From: UBA3495 sp964629875
GTDB taxonomy: Bacteria > Chloroflexota > Dehalococcoidia > Lucifugimonadales > UBA3495
DNA: 34,158 bases
Direction: 5' to 3'
Assembly (NCBI GenBank): GCA_964629875.1
Contig: CAZVRK010000020.1
Span: forward strand, 1-34,158
Part shown: one piece after another, positions 15,493 to 24,108 of the stretch
Layout: each line of letters starts with the position of its first letter
Numbering within the stretch: position 1 is the first letter of the stretch
The notes under the pieces: generated by a model
What the model saw: only the letters and a program-made list of their open reading frames with translations
Databases searched by the model: none
What the model was told of the DNA's origin: nothing
Position numbers and translations under genes: made by a program

Positions 15493-15699
15493 ATGAGATG
15501 TGAAATTTGTTTAAAATCAGGTATGAGCGGTAACAATGTCAGCCATTCTAACCGTCATACGAAAACTCGATTCAAGGCTAACGTACACAAGCAGACAGTG
15601 GTCATCTCTGGAAAAGTACAGAGAGTAAAGATATGCACTCGCTGTCTGAGAACACTAAGTAAACCCGCAAGGAACCGCAAAGCACGGCTTACCGCTTAA
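15493..15699 (+). CDS. rpmB: 50S ribosomal protein L28
   Basis: A 68-residue ribosomal protein with the L28 features NNVSHSNRHTKTRFKAN and VKICTRCLRTLSK. Cysteines 3, 6, 48 and 51 form two CxxC pairs, so this is the zinc-binding type. It is a lone gene rather than part of an rpmBG pair. The ATG at 15493 has only a weak AGAGA upstream. Its TAA stop (15697-15699) overlaps the stop of the convergent rpe gene. A promoter is expected in the 190 bases upstream, but I see no convincing one. Confidence 0.95.
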   Translation: MRCEICLKSGMSGNNVSHSNRHTKTRFKANVHKQTVVISGKVQRVKICTRCLRTLSKPARNRKARLTA

Positions 15700-16391
15700 T
15701 TTGAAGGGTTATAAGAAACCCCTCCCGCAGTGTTCCTTATCGCTGATATAGCATCTTTCACAGATATTTCTGAATTGTAAACAGCTGAGCCAGCTACCAA
15801 TATGGTGGCTCCTGACTCTACTGAACTACTAGCAGTAAAGTCAGATTTTATACCACCATCCACCTCTATCTCGACGTTATAGTCGTACTCGTCTATTATC
15901 TCCCGTAGATCGTGCACTTTCTTAAGAGTTCTTGGTATAAAACTCTGACCTCCAAACCCTGGATTGACGGTCATTACCAACACAATATCAACCATCTCAA
16001 GTACATCTTCCAGTATTGATATGGGAGTTGCAGGATTAATCGCAACCCCGACTTTAGCCCCCAAACTTTTTACATAGTCGACACTGCGGTGCAAATGTTT
16101 GCAAGCCTCTACATGCAAAATAACCTCATCCGTATGATCTTTAACAAGAGAAGGCAAGAAATAATCAGGGTTCTCAATCATCAAGTGTATGTTTAGTGGC
16201 AGGTCTGTAGCCGCACGAACAGCGTTGATAACCGGCTCTCCAAAAGAAATATTCGGTACAAAATGCCCATCCATTACATCCACATGAATCATATCAGCGC
16301 CAGCATCGGTGGCGTCCCTAACCTGGCGAGCCAAATTCCCAAAGTCCGCAGATAACACTGAAGGCGCGATTTTAATAGAGGAATCAACCAT
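15696..16391 (-). CDS. rpe: Ribulose-phosphate 3-epimerase
   Basis: Interconverts ribulose 5-phosphate and xylulose 5-phosphate in the pentose phosphate pathway. 231 residues from the ATG at 16391, which has AAAGGG 8 bases upstream; a TTG two codons earlier is less likely. TIM-barrel signatures: SVLSADF (11-17), HVDVMDGHFVPN (36-47; metal-binding His and Asp), MTVNPGFGGQSF and EVDGGIK. The start lies inside the 3' end of argH (8-base overlap), so translation of the two is probably coupled. The stop codon overlaps that of rpmB on the other strand. Confidence 0.96.
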   Translation of the reverse strand: MVDSSIKIAPSVLSADFGNLARQVRDATDAGADMIHVDVMDGHFVPNISFGEPVINAVRAATDLPLNIHLMIENPDYFLPSLVKDHTDEVILHVEACKHLHRSVDYVKSLGAKVGVAINPATPISILEDVLEMVDIVLVMTVNPGFGGQSFIPRTLKKVHDLREIIDEYDYNVEIEVDGGIKSDFTASSSVESGATILVAGSAVYNSEISVKDAISAIRNTAGGVSYNPSN

Positions 16392-17733
16392 TTCCAATAC
16401 CCTTTTTAAGAATACCAGTAGCTTCTTCTAAACCTGCTAGTACACGTTCGGGTGCTGTTCCACCATATACACTTCTAGCACTAACCGATGACTCAGCGGT
16501 AATGTCATAAACACTCTCGTCAAAAGAGGTAGAGAATTCCCGGTATTTCTCTATAGGCAAGGACTGAAGATCGGTAGTATTTTCCTCACAATGCATGCAT
16601 AAAGCACGTACTATCCCATGCGCTTCACGGAAGGGCACTCCGCGAACTACTAAATAATCTGCAAGATCAGTGGCCAACATGTAGCTTTCTGAAGACAGGC
16701 TAGCCACTCTATCAGAATACAACTTCACTCCATTCATCATTTCTGAATACACATGTAGTGTCGAAGTAATGGTGTCTATAGTGTCAAACAGACCTTCTTT
16801 GTCCTCTTGGAGATCTCGGTTATAGGTTAGTGGCAATCCTTTCATAATAGTCAGTATTCCCATAAGATTTCCGTATATCCTACCGGTCTTGCCTCTGGCC
16901 AGCTCGGCGAAATCCGGATTTCTCTTCTGCGGCATTATGCTACTACCAGTTGTAAATTCATCGGATAGACTTATGAAGCCAAACTCTCGGCTAGACCACA
17001 AAATAACTTCTTCTGACATACGTGAAATATGCATCATCAATATAGATGCTGCAGAGTGAAACTCGATCAAAAAATCGCGATCAGACACTGCATCCATGCT
17101 ATTTGGAGTAATACTCCTGAAACCTAGCTCATCAGCTATAAAATCTCGATCAACATCATAAGGTACACCTGCCAGAGCACCACTCCCCAGAGGTAAGACA
17201 TCTGCCCTAAAGTGACAATCTTTAAGCCTCGATATATCTCTTTGTAGCATATGAAAATAAGCCAACATATGATGTGCGAATAAAACAGGCTGTGCTCGCT
17301 GCAGATGTGTATATCCAGGCATTATTACATCGCTGTATTTGCCACCCAAATCTACTAGAGATAGCTGAACTAGTTTTATACCATCAACAATGCTAGTTAT
17401 GGCATCTTTAAGGTACATTCTGATATCTACTGAGATTTGATCATTACGAGATCTACCAGTATGAAGACGGCCAGCTACTGCTCCTATCAACTCAAACAGA
17501 CGACGCTCTATATTCATATGAATATCTTCAAGAGTCGAATCCCAAATGAATTCGCCTGACGCTATTTCAGATCTTATCTGACTAAGGCCTTCTATAATTT
17601 TTGTAGAATCCCTCTCATCTATTATCTCCTGACGCGCCAGCATCTTAGCATGAGCTATTGATCCGGCTATATCTTGAATATATAGCCGCTGATCATAATG
17701 AGTCGAAACCGTGTAATTATTGATGTCCGCCAT
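16384..17733 (-). CDS. argH: Argininosuccinate lyase
   Basis: Last step of arginine synthesis, cleaving argininosuccinate to arginine and fumarate. 449 residues with DIAGSIAHAKML near the N-terminus, HTGRSRNDQ, GYTHLQRAQPV, and the signature loop GSSIMPQKRNPD with its catalytic Ser. The fumarase-superfamily core is complete. Odd point: the usual N-terminal LWGGRF block is absent, and an in-frame TAA lies four codons before the ATG at 17733, so the protein begins about 15 residues later than its relatives. The ribosome site is weak (AGGTAA). It overlaps rpe at its 3' end. No other arginine genes are in view. Confidence 0.95.
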   Translation of the reverse strand: MADINNYTVSTHYDQRLYIQDIAGSIAHAKMLARQEIIDERDSTKIIEGLSQIRSEIASGEFIWDSTLEDIHMNIERRLFELIGAVAGRLHTGRSRNDQISVDIRMYLKDAITSIVDGIKLVQLSLVDLGGKYSDVIMPGYTHLQRAQPVLFAHHMLAYFHMLQRDISRLKDCHFRADVLPLGSGALAGVPYDVDRDFIADELGFRSITPNSMDAVSDRDFLIEFHSAASILMMHISRMSEEVILWSSREFGFISLSDEFTTGSSIMPQKRNPDFAELARGKTGRIYGNLMGILTIMKGLPLTYNRDLQEDKEGLFDTIDTITSTLHVYSEMMNGVKLYSDRVASLSSESYMLATDLADYLVVRGVPFREAHGIVRALCMHCEENTTDLQSLPIEKYREFSTSFDESVYDITAESSVSARSVYGGTAPERVLAGLEEATGILKKGIGNG

Positions 17734-17838
17734 TATATTAAGTTACCTATTTATCTCGAAAACTGTCGTTTTAAATCCGTGCTCAAGTATATCACGCGGC
17801 AGTTCTATGCCGTGCCACTACCATATTCGGATGCTCAT

Positions 17839-18654
17839 TCAAGATTGCAGGAAATCAAAGCTATGTTCAAGATTGTCAAAAACATTTTCGTGAGACGGAA
17901 TCTCCATAATAGCTGCTCCGGAATATCCTTTTTCTTCCAAGATAGTCAACATCTTTTTGCAATCTAGATCCCCTGTATCAACGGAGTGATATGCTTCTCC
18001 TCCACGAGCCTGTTTGAAATGAACTATCTTGATCATATCTAGGGGCAGTTCATCCAATTCTGAGAGTGGATCACTATCAGGAAGTCGTCTCAACTGATTT
18101 GTAGGATCTGGACACAAGCCAATATAAATTGCTTCCTCAGATGGGAGTCGGGATCGTATAGCATCTACTAATATTTTCATACTATGTATTGATTGACCGG
18201 AATTTTCCATTGATAGCACAACACCTTGAGAGGCGGCTTCCCTTGTTAAATCGACTAACCCAAAGGCTTCTTCTGGTATATCATTTTCTGATTCCCATGG
18301 ATCACTTGATGCCTTAGGGTCAACCGTCCTCAAATGGGGAAAATCTCTGCCAACGATCTTCGCCGCTTTCAGACATTCCTGAAATAAATCTCCAGAAGGA
18401 TCAATTAATGTAGTAATACACGGCAACGCTACTGCCAGATCAAAAGCCATATCAGGGAACCCAGAGACCAATGATTCTATTTTATTGATATCCGGTCTCC
18501 AATCATTACCTTCCCCAGATTCATAATCCCCAAGGCAAGTTTGTCGGAGCTCAACATGTTTAGAACCCCTCTGTTTCGCTAAATTAATCAAGTCCGATAG
18601 GTCAGTCTCGCCCAATTGCAATCGCCATGAATTACTTATAGCTCCAAATAACAT
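17839..18654 (-). CDS. TIM-barrel sugar isomerase/epimerase-like protein
   Basis: 271 residues from the ATG at 18654, which has GGAG 8 bases upstream; a TTG at 18708 lacks one. Sequence and predicted alternation fit the xylose isomerase-like / AP endonuclease family 2 barrel: LFGAISNSWRL at the start, VVLSMENSGQ (a metal-ligand Glu in the middle strand), IGLCPDPTNQ (metal Asp region), IKIVHFKQA (His) and GAAIMEIPSHE (C-terminal Glu). These are the four expected metal-site positions. The true substrate is unknown. It is divergent from the pterin carbinolamine dehydratase gene, sharing a 128-base intergenic region, and upstream of argH on the same strand. Confidence 0.78.
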   Translation of the reverse strand: MLFGAISNSWRLQLGETDLSDLINLAKQRGSKHVELRQTCLGDYESGEGNDWRPDINKIESLVSGFPDMAFDLAVALPCITTLIDPSGDLFQECLKAAKIVGRDFPHLRTVDPKASSDPWESENDIPEEAFGLVDLTREAASQGVVLSMENSGQSIHSMKILVDAIRSRLPSEEAIYIGLCPDPTNQLRRLPDSDPLSELDELPLDMIKIVHFKQARGGEAYHSVDTGDLDCKKMLTILEEKGYSGAAIMEIPSHENVFDNLEHSFDFLQS

Positions 18655-18782
18655 ATTTACAACTCCACAGACTAGTTTGATACTCAACAAAATATACTCT
18701 TCCGTCAACTGTCCATCAAGCGTACAACTACAGATGCTTGTCTGTTAAAATAAGCAAAATAAGATTTCGAGAGGTGTTTCAC

Positions 18783-19139
18783 ATGACATCATCATTATCT
18801 AACATGAAATGTTCCGCATGTAGAAGAGATTCCCCTCACGTCTCCGAATCAGAAATAACAGATATGAAACCTTCTATACCTGATTGGAATATCATTGACC
18901 AATCGAGTGTCCCAAAACTAGACAAGGAATTCAAATTCAAAGATTTTGAAACAGCGTTAATCTTTACAAATGCAATAGGGTCTCTAGCAGAGGAACAAGG
19001 CCACCATCCAAAAATAACAACTGAGTGGGGAAAAGTATCCGTCTGTTGGTGGACTCATAAAATAAGAAACTTGCACAAGAATGATTTCATAATGGCCGCC
19101 AAAACTGACGCTCTTTACACAAGTTTAGAGAACTCTTAG
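18783..19139 (+). CDS. Pterin-4a-carbinolamine dehydratase
   Basis: Dehydrates 4a-hydroxytetrahydropterin; in bacteria it may also serve in molybdopterin or folate-linked chemistry. 118 residues from the ATG at 18783, preceded by GAGAGGTG. A TTG at 18738 is in frame but unsupported. The catalytic block EEQGHHPKI (His 74 and 75), EWGKVSV and WWTH (89-92), with NDFIMAAKTD, is intact. An N-terminal extension carries CSAC (Cys10, Cys13), as in many bacterial members. No aromatic amino acid hydroxylase is nearby, so the physiological partner is unknown. It converges on the PIG-L gene with 17 bases between stops. Confidence 0.93.
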   Translation: MTSSLSNMKCSACRRDSPHVSESEITDMKPSIPDWNIIDQSSVPKLDKEFKFKDFETALIFTNAIGSLAEEQGHHPKITTEWGKVSVCWWTHKIRNLHKNDFIMAAKTDALYTSLENS

Positions 19140-19156
19140 AAGTCTACCGACTATCA

Positions 19157-19900
19157 TCAGAGAGTGAATATACGGTCGGGAGAGCTCAAATTAAGATTAA
19201 CCCTACGAAAACTCTCAGCATGGTTAAGTCCTACTAGCTTACCCTGGTCATGAGTCCTATTCCGAATACGTTCCAAACGTTCTTCATGTGTACTTGACAC
19301 CATCTGGCTCACATGCGCAGTGAGGGATTGTGCCTTAACTTCTAAATACCCTTCAACGTCTATAAAAACATCAGGAAATTCGGACCCCCAGAGAAATGCT
19401 TGCTCTACTTTATGAGGGGCCAATCCTTCTAGTTCAAAGTGTTCAGGAAACTGCAAATAGCTCCAAGCATAACTACATGCAGCATCGATTGCTGTTTGCC
19501 CACTCATACGATGATCACGGTGAGTATGAGTAGTACTCCGATAAGGATCTATACAGAATATTATTTGAGGCCTATACCTACGTATTTCTTGTACTAGTTC
19601 CCCGCAAAATTCTTGATCATTTTCCAATCCACCATCAGGATGTCTAAGAAAAACCACGTCCTGAACTCCCAATAAATCTGAGGCATTCTGCTGCTCTACT
19701 TCACGTATAGACGCTAACATCTCCGGACTTATATTTCTATCACCCGTACCTTTATCACCATTAGTACACAGAACTACTACGACTTGAGTCTGATATTCCT
19801 TTACCCATTTCGCCATAGTCGCTCCACACCCACCCTCAGCGTCATCAGGATGAGGAGTTACTACCATAATACGTCCAGGAGCTTTTTCAATAATTTCCAT
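19157..19900 (-). CDS. PIG-L/LmbE-family N-deacetylase
   Basis: Zinc-dependent deacetylase fold of the mycothiol/bacillithiol MshB-BshB family, 247 residues from the ATG at 19900. Zinc and catalytic motif PHPDDAE (16-22), with the second zinc ligand in HRDH (127-130). The sequence VVVVLCTNGDKGTGD is also typical. Known members deacetylate sugars such as GlcNAc-inositol or GlcNAc-malate; the substrate here cannot be named, and no low-molecular-weight-thiol synthesis genes are adjacent. The ribosome site (AGAGG) is about 14 bases away, so the start is less certain. It lies between convergent PCD and the terminator of the aldehyde dehydrogenase gene. Confidence 0.87.
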   Translation of the reverse strand: MEIIEKAPGRIMVVTPHPDDAEGGCGATMAKWVKEYQTQVVVVLCTNGDKGTGDRNISPEMLASIREVEQQNASDLLGVQDVVFLRHPDGGLENDQEFCGELVQEIRRYRPQIIFCIDPYRSTTHTHRDHRMSGQTAIDAACSYAWSYLQFPEHFELEGLAPHKVEQAFLWGSEFPDVFIDVEGYLEVKAQSLTAHVSQMVSSTHEERLERIRNRTHDQGKLVGLNHAESFRRVNLNLSSPDRIFTL

Positions 19901-19951
19901 CAAAGATGCTATGCCTCTAATTACGTTTCACAGGATTAAAAAATGTTGGTC

Positions 19952-19995
19952 ACAAAATATAAGGAACCCTTTTTTGAGGGTTCCTTATATTTTGT
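19952..19995. terminator. Bidirectional-looking intrinsic terminator, 19-bp perfect stem
   Basis: ACAAAATATAAGGAACCCT (19952-19970), 6-base loop TTTTTG, and its exact complement (19977-19995). The outer third of each arm is A/T-rich, giving a U-rich 3' arm on either strand. It lies 17 bases after the aldehyde dehydrogenase stop and most likely ends that transcript. Confidence 0.8.
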
Positions 19996-20012
19996 ATATG
20001 ATTCTACTATCT

Positions 20013-21425
20013 CTACATATGGAAAACTACCATCTTAAGTTCCGTCATCTCTTCGACAGCATATCCAGGCCCTTCTTTTCCCATACCACTGTCTTTCAGG
20101 CCACCATAGGGCATGATATCAGCACGCCATTGCGGAGATGAATTGATATGGAGATTGCCAGACTCAACTTCTCGGGCAAATCTCATAGCCCAATCCACGT
20201 TTTGAGTAAATATACCAGCTGCAAGGCCAAAGCGAGAATCATTTGCCATATAGATGGCTTCATCAATATTATCAAAGGAACTTACCACTACCGCAGGTCC
20301 GAATAATTCCTCTCTCGATACACGCATATCTGGTTTCACATCTGCAACTACTGTAGGAGCATGGAGAGTACCTTCCCGATCACCTCCTGCTATTATACGA
20401 GCTCCCTGACCAACCGCCTCAGCAATCCAACTCCCAACTCTTTCCGAGTCTGATTCTCTTATCATCGGACCCATCTTAGTCGCATCGTCCATTGGATTAC
20501 CGGCTACAAATGCATCAGTAGGTGCAACCAACGCATCCAGAAAATCAGAATAGATATTTTGATCAGCAAATACCCTTTGAGTAGAGATACAAACCTGGCC
20601 AGCATTTGCAAATCCGCTGGCAACTGTCGCGGCTGCAACCTTTTCGATGTCCGCATCAGACATTACAATCAGCGGGCTGTTTGACCCCAATTCCATAGTA
20701 ACTTTTTTTATCCCAGCGTTGCGACATATTTGATCGCCAACTTCCATACTACCAGTGAATGTAATTTTCCTAACTCGCTTGTCACCTGTTATAGCATCAC
20801 CTATCTCGGCGCCGGAGCCAGTGATGCATTGAATCGCTTCAGGTGGCAACCCCGCATCAAGCAATATTTCAGTAAGTTTTAGTGCTGATAGAGGAGTATC
20901 ACCCGCCGGTTTAAGTACTACGGCATTACCAGCTGCTAAAGCAGGTCCAACTTTATGACATACCAGATTAAGTGGAAAGTTAAAAGGACTAATAGCTGCC
21001 ACTATGCCGACTGGAACTCTTATAGTAAAACCAAATTGGCTCGTTATACCCGGAGCTCCATCAAGCGGGACAGTTTCCCCATGTAGGCGTTTAGCTTCCT
21101 CAGAAGAGAGTGTGATAGTCTGTATGGCCCTCTGAACTTCGGCTCGACCTTCAGCTATAACCTTTCCCTCTTCACTCGTTATAGTCTTGGCAAGATCCTC
21201 TGCTCTTTCTGCCATCAAATCAGCAGTTCGTCGAAGTATTGAATATCGTTCGTAAGCCGGTATTTTTGCCATCACACCAGCACCACGTGCAGCACTATTT
21301 ATCGCAAGTTCAACGTCTGAAGCGCTACCTTTGGGTACCGTATCAATGATCGACTGGTCAAAAGGATTGAGAACTAACATAGTCTTATCCCGATCTACCC
21401 ATTGACCTGATATATACATTTTCAT
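20013..21425 (-). CDS. NAD(P)-dependent aldehyde dehydrogenase
   Basis: 470 residues, standard for the aldehyde dehydrogenase superfamily. Oxidises an aldehyde to a carboxylate with NAD(P). Seen in order: oxyanion Asn in SPFNFP (Asn149), cofactor lysine in LKPAGDTP, FTGS (GS 225-226), the general base in MELGSNSP (Glu245) and the nucleophile in GQVCIS (Cys279). The sequence is closest in flavour to the lactaldehyde / non-phosphorylating glyceraldehyde-3-phosphate / sulfolactaldehyde subgroup, but I would not name a substrate. The ATG at 21425 has GGAGG about 9 bases upstream. The transcript ends at the 19-bp terminator stem. Confidence 0.94.
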   Translation of the reverse strand: MKMYISGQWVDRDKTMLVLNPFDQSIIDTVPKGSASDVELAINSAARGAGVMAKIPAYERYSILRRTADLMAERAEDLAKTITSEEGKVIAEGRAEVQRAIQTITLSSEEAKRLHGETVPLDGAPGITSQFGFTIRVPVGIVAAISPFNFPLNLVCHKVGPALAAGNAVVLKPAGDTPLSALKLTEILLDAGLPPEAIQCITGSGAEIGDAITGDKRVRKITFTGSMEVGDQICRNAGIKKVTMELGSNSPLIVMSDADIEKVAAATVASGFANAGQVCISTQRVFADQNIYSDFLDALVAPTDAFVAGNPMDDATKMGPMIRESDSERVGSWIAEAVGQGARIIAGGDREGTLHAPTVVADVKPDMRVSREELFGPAVVVSSFDNIDEAIYMANDSRFGLAAGIFTQNVDWAMRFAREVESGNLHINSSPQWRADIMPYGGLKDSGMGKEGPGYAVEEMTELKMVVFHM

Positions 21426-21502
21426 ATTACTCTCCCTCCGACTCTCTAGATATTATCAACTTACGTTACACAATGTATCCACGGTGGCATTTGAGTACGT
21501 GT

Positions 21503-22051
21503 TCATAGTTCTCCAACGCCCTTAAGAGAAATATCTCGACCTATATCTGTAACCATGTACTGTCCCGAGCGTCCTGGAACTCTTTCCATCCATCTGAATT
21601 TGCTCCTAGCTGCGTTACGCAGAGTCTGAATGAAACTGTGCGGACGCTGCCAGCCAACTAGATCAAACAGGTAGCCCAATCGATCACAATCAACCATCTG
21701 TTCATTTAAATAACGATAAGCCGCTTCAGATACCAATACTACTTTTCTCATATCGCCCATAGGATTACTAGATCTACAGAATTTTATTAATTTATCTTCT
21801 TCAGAACTTGAATATCCGTTTGCAGACTTATGCCCATTACCATTGGAGGAGACCGGGTTTATACGATATATATCTGAGTAGCCGTCAGATTCATTAGATA
21901 TTGGTCTGCCCTCTACTAGATCTGCGCCGACATCTATCGAAGCACTATCATTACTAGTGACCATACCAATTATCTTATAGAGAACTTCTGGATCATCGAC
22001 TTCAATAATCAAATGAGATCCATTTGGAGTAGTCACTGAAACTTTATTCAT
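21503..22051 (-). CDS. Unknown 182-residue protein with a possible winged-helix C-terminus
   Basis: I do not recognise this family. The N-terminal 35 residues look like a small alpha/beta unit (SVTTPNGSHLIIEVDDPEVLYKI is compatible with a strand-turn-strand-helix). Residues about 36-85 are Ser/Asn/Gly/Asp-rich and probably disordered. The last about 85 residues are ordered, with helices around VLVSEAAYRYLNEQ and HSFIQTLRNAARSKF and a basic, glycine-bearing loop ERVPGRSGQYMVTD. That pattern could be a winged-helix or similar nucleic-acid-binding unit. No signal peptide or membrane segment. It stands alone between the aldehyde dehydrogenase and uvrC; ribosome site AAGGA is about 12 bases from the ATG. 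Confidence 0.7.
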   Translation of the reverse strand: MNKVSVTTPNGSHLIIEVDDPEVLYKIIGMVTSNDSASIDVGADLVEGRPISNESDGYSDIYRINPVSSNGNGHKSANGYSSSEEDKLIKFCRSSNPMGDMRKVVLVSEAAYRYLNEQMVDCDRLGYLFDLVGWQRPHSFIQTLRNAARSKFRWMERVPGRSGQYMVTDIGRDISLKGVGEL

Positions 22052-22202
22052 CGGATAAATTATTCCTTTGGCCGACCGATAATATCTATCAATATGTTAA
22101 CTAGCCCGTCAAGCATAAAACAGCGCAAATCAGTCAATGTCCCTGCGTGACTAGATATTCCTTGGTTCTAAATACTTAACAATTTGGAGAAACGTTATTT
22201 TT

Positions 22203-22232
22203 ACCGGGGATAGTAGTTATTAATATCCCGGT
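22203..22232. repeat. Hairpin between uvrC and the unknown gene
   Basis: ACCGGGGATA (22203-22212) pairs with TATCCCGGT (22224-22232), with one bulged G. On the minus strand, where uvrC ends, the hairpin is followed by AAAAAT rather than T, so it is not a good terminator for uvrC. The T-run lies on the other side. The rest of the 202-base gap shows nothing I can name. Confidence 0.4.
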
Positions 22233-22253
22233 GATTCGTTTGTAGAGACCGAA

Positions 22254-24101
22254 CTAAAGCGTCTCTTTCAATCTCATGGCTAATGATCTAGTAAGGCCTG
22301 GCACAGCGGCTATGTCATCAATATCAGCATCTTTGATAGCCTGCACCGTTCCAAATCTCCTTAACAGCATACGTTTCCTCTTTGGGCCTATGCCAGTAAC
22401 CATATCAATAGAAGACTTCAAACTTGCCTTACTCCGTAAGTTTCTATGATATGTTATTGCAAACCGGTGGGCCTCGTCACGCAACCGTTGGACCAGGTAC
22501 AGAGATTGAGAATGCCTTGGCAAAACAATCGGATCCGTGCTGTCTGGCACATATATCCATTCATTTTCCTTAGCCAATGATGCTAATGGAACGTCATCCA
22601 GACCCAATTGGAGAAACACTTCTAGAGCCGCTGATAAATGGCCTTTTCCACCATCAATCAGTACTAGATCAGGCACTATACCCCAAGAGTCTGTGGTGTT
22701 TGCAGAATCTAGTTTTCTTGCCTTACTTAAACGTTCAAACCTACGCCGTAGCATTTCCTGCATACTGGCATAGTCATCCACTCCTTCTACAGTTTTTATT
22801 CGGAATCTTCTGTATTGATCCGTCCGCGGCTTTCCATCCTGGAAAACGACCATACTTCCAACAACGTTAGAGCCTTGTATATGAGAGATGTCATAACATT
22901 CCATGCGTTGTGGCAGGTTAGGAAGACTCAATTGTTCTTGCAATTCATGAACTGCTTGTTGAATTACACTACTGTCATTGAGCCAGGAAACTCTTTTTTG
23001 AACCAGACCTTGCTGAGCATTAGTATAAACCACATCAATTATTTTTTTATTCATGCCTCGTTGAGGAACTACCAACCTGACATTACTACCTCGTCTCGAT
23101 CTTAACCAATCAGAGGTCAATGCCAAATCTTCGATCTCGTGTTGTAATAATATAGTTGGCGGTATTACAACAGCTGATTGATAAAATTGCTTAATAAATT
23201 GTTCCAATACTTGGGAAGGTTCCTCTTCTTTGGTACCCTCCATGAGAAATTTGTCCCTGCCAACAAGTTTCCCACGTCTTATGAAAAAGACTTCTACCCA
23301 ACATTCGTCTTCGCCAGCCGCAAGAGCAATTGCGTCTAGATCTACCAACTTACCTGAATCCACTTTTATATCGCGGTCTTCAAGAACTTTTTCAATACTT
23401 CTTATCTGGTCCCTTAAAATCGCTGCTCTTTCAAATTCCATGTTTTCAGAAGCAGCTTTCATTTTCGAGGATATCTGAGAAGTGACCGTTTCCGTCTCGC
23501 CTTCCATAAACATCACGACTTGGCGTATCACATCTAAATATTCACTTTTGCTCGCGTGTCCTGAACACGGCGCAACGCATCGATTGATGTAAAACTCCAA
23601 ACATGGCCTGGGATCAGTACCGGTAATCGTCTTGGTACATGATCTGTAAGGGAACAATCTCTTTATCAAATCCATTGTCTGCCTAACACTACCGGCCGAG
23701 GCAAAAGGGCCGAAATAACGTGCCCCATCATTGGAAACCTGTCTGGTTATGTAAACCCTGGGGAAATCTTCCTGCAAATCTATCTTAAGGTAAGGATAAG
23801 TTTTATCATCTTTTAGACGTGCATTATATCTGGGTTTGTAACGCTTGATTAATGTATTCTCAAGAATAAGTGCTTCAGATTCAGTATCAGTAACTATATA
23901 TTCAAAATCTTGAACTTGATTCATTAAGAGGCGAGTTTTCGTAGATAGTGTTTCTTTAGTAGCAAAATATGAGCGCAAGCGATTTCTCAAGACACTAGCT
24001 TTACCCACGTACAAAACCTTATCCTGAGAATCTTTCATTAAGTACACTCCTGGAGTATCAGGAGTTAGTCTCAATCTATGTTCAAATAAAGAGGTGGACA
24101 T
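22254..24101 (-). CDS. uvrC: Excinuclease ABC subunit C
   Basis: Makes the two incisions in nucleotide excision repair with UvrA and UvrB. 615 residues, full length. N-terminal GIY-YIG nuclease: GVYLMKD (18-24) and LYVGKA (29-34). A UVR-type UvrB-contacting coil lies around 205-240 (SKMKAASENMEFERAAILRDQ). The C-terminal RNase H-like nuclease has MECYDISHIQG and LIDGGKGHLSAA with the catalytic Asp residues. A helix-hairpin-helix pair ends the protein (VTGIGPKRKRMLLRRFG, VPGLTRSLAMRL). It follows the small membrane protein by 7 bases, probably in the xer-tail-anchored-uvrC transcript. The uvrA and uvrB genes are not in view. Confidence 0.97.
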   Translation of the reverse strand: MSTSLFEHRLRLTPDTPGVYLMKDSQDKVLYVGKASVLRNRLRSYFATKETLSTKTRLLMNQVQDFEYIVTDTESEALILENTLIKRYKPRYNARLKDDKTYPYLKIDLQEDFPRVYITRQVSNDGARYFGPFASAGSVRQTMDLIKRLFPYRSCTKTITGTDPRPCLEFYINRCVAPCSGHASKSEYLDVIRQVVMFMEGETETVTSQISSKMKAASENMEFERAAILRDQIRSIEKVLEDRDIKVDSGKLVDLDAIALAAGEDECWVEVFFIRRGKLVGRDKFLMEGTKEEEPSQVLEQFIKQFYQSAVVIPPTILLQHEIEDLALTSDWLRSRRGSNVRLVVPQRGMNKKIIDVVYTNAQQGLVQKRVSWLNDSSVIQQAVHELQEQLSLPNLPQRMECYDISHIQGSNVVGSMVVFQDGKPRTDQYRRFRIKTVEGVDDYASMQEMLRRRFERLSKARKLDSANTTDSWGIVPDLVLIDGGKGHLSAALEVFLQLGLDDVPLASLAKENEWIYVPDSTDPIVLPRHSQSLYLVQRLRDEAHRFAITYHRNLRSKASLKSSIDMVTGIGPKRKRMLLRRFGTVQAIKDADIDDIAAVPGLTRSLAMRLKETL

Positions 24102-24108
24102 GAGTCCA

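Noticed and set aside
22203..22232. uvrC terminator
   Set aside because: Hairpin is real, but on the uvrC strand it is followed by A residues, not T.
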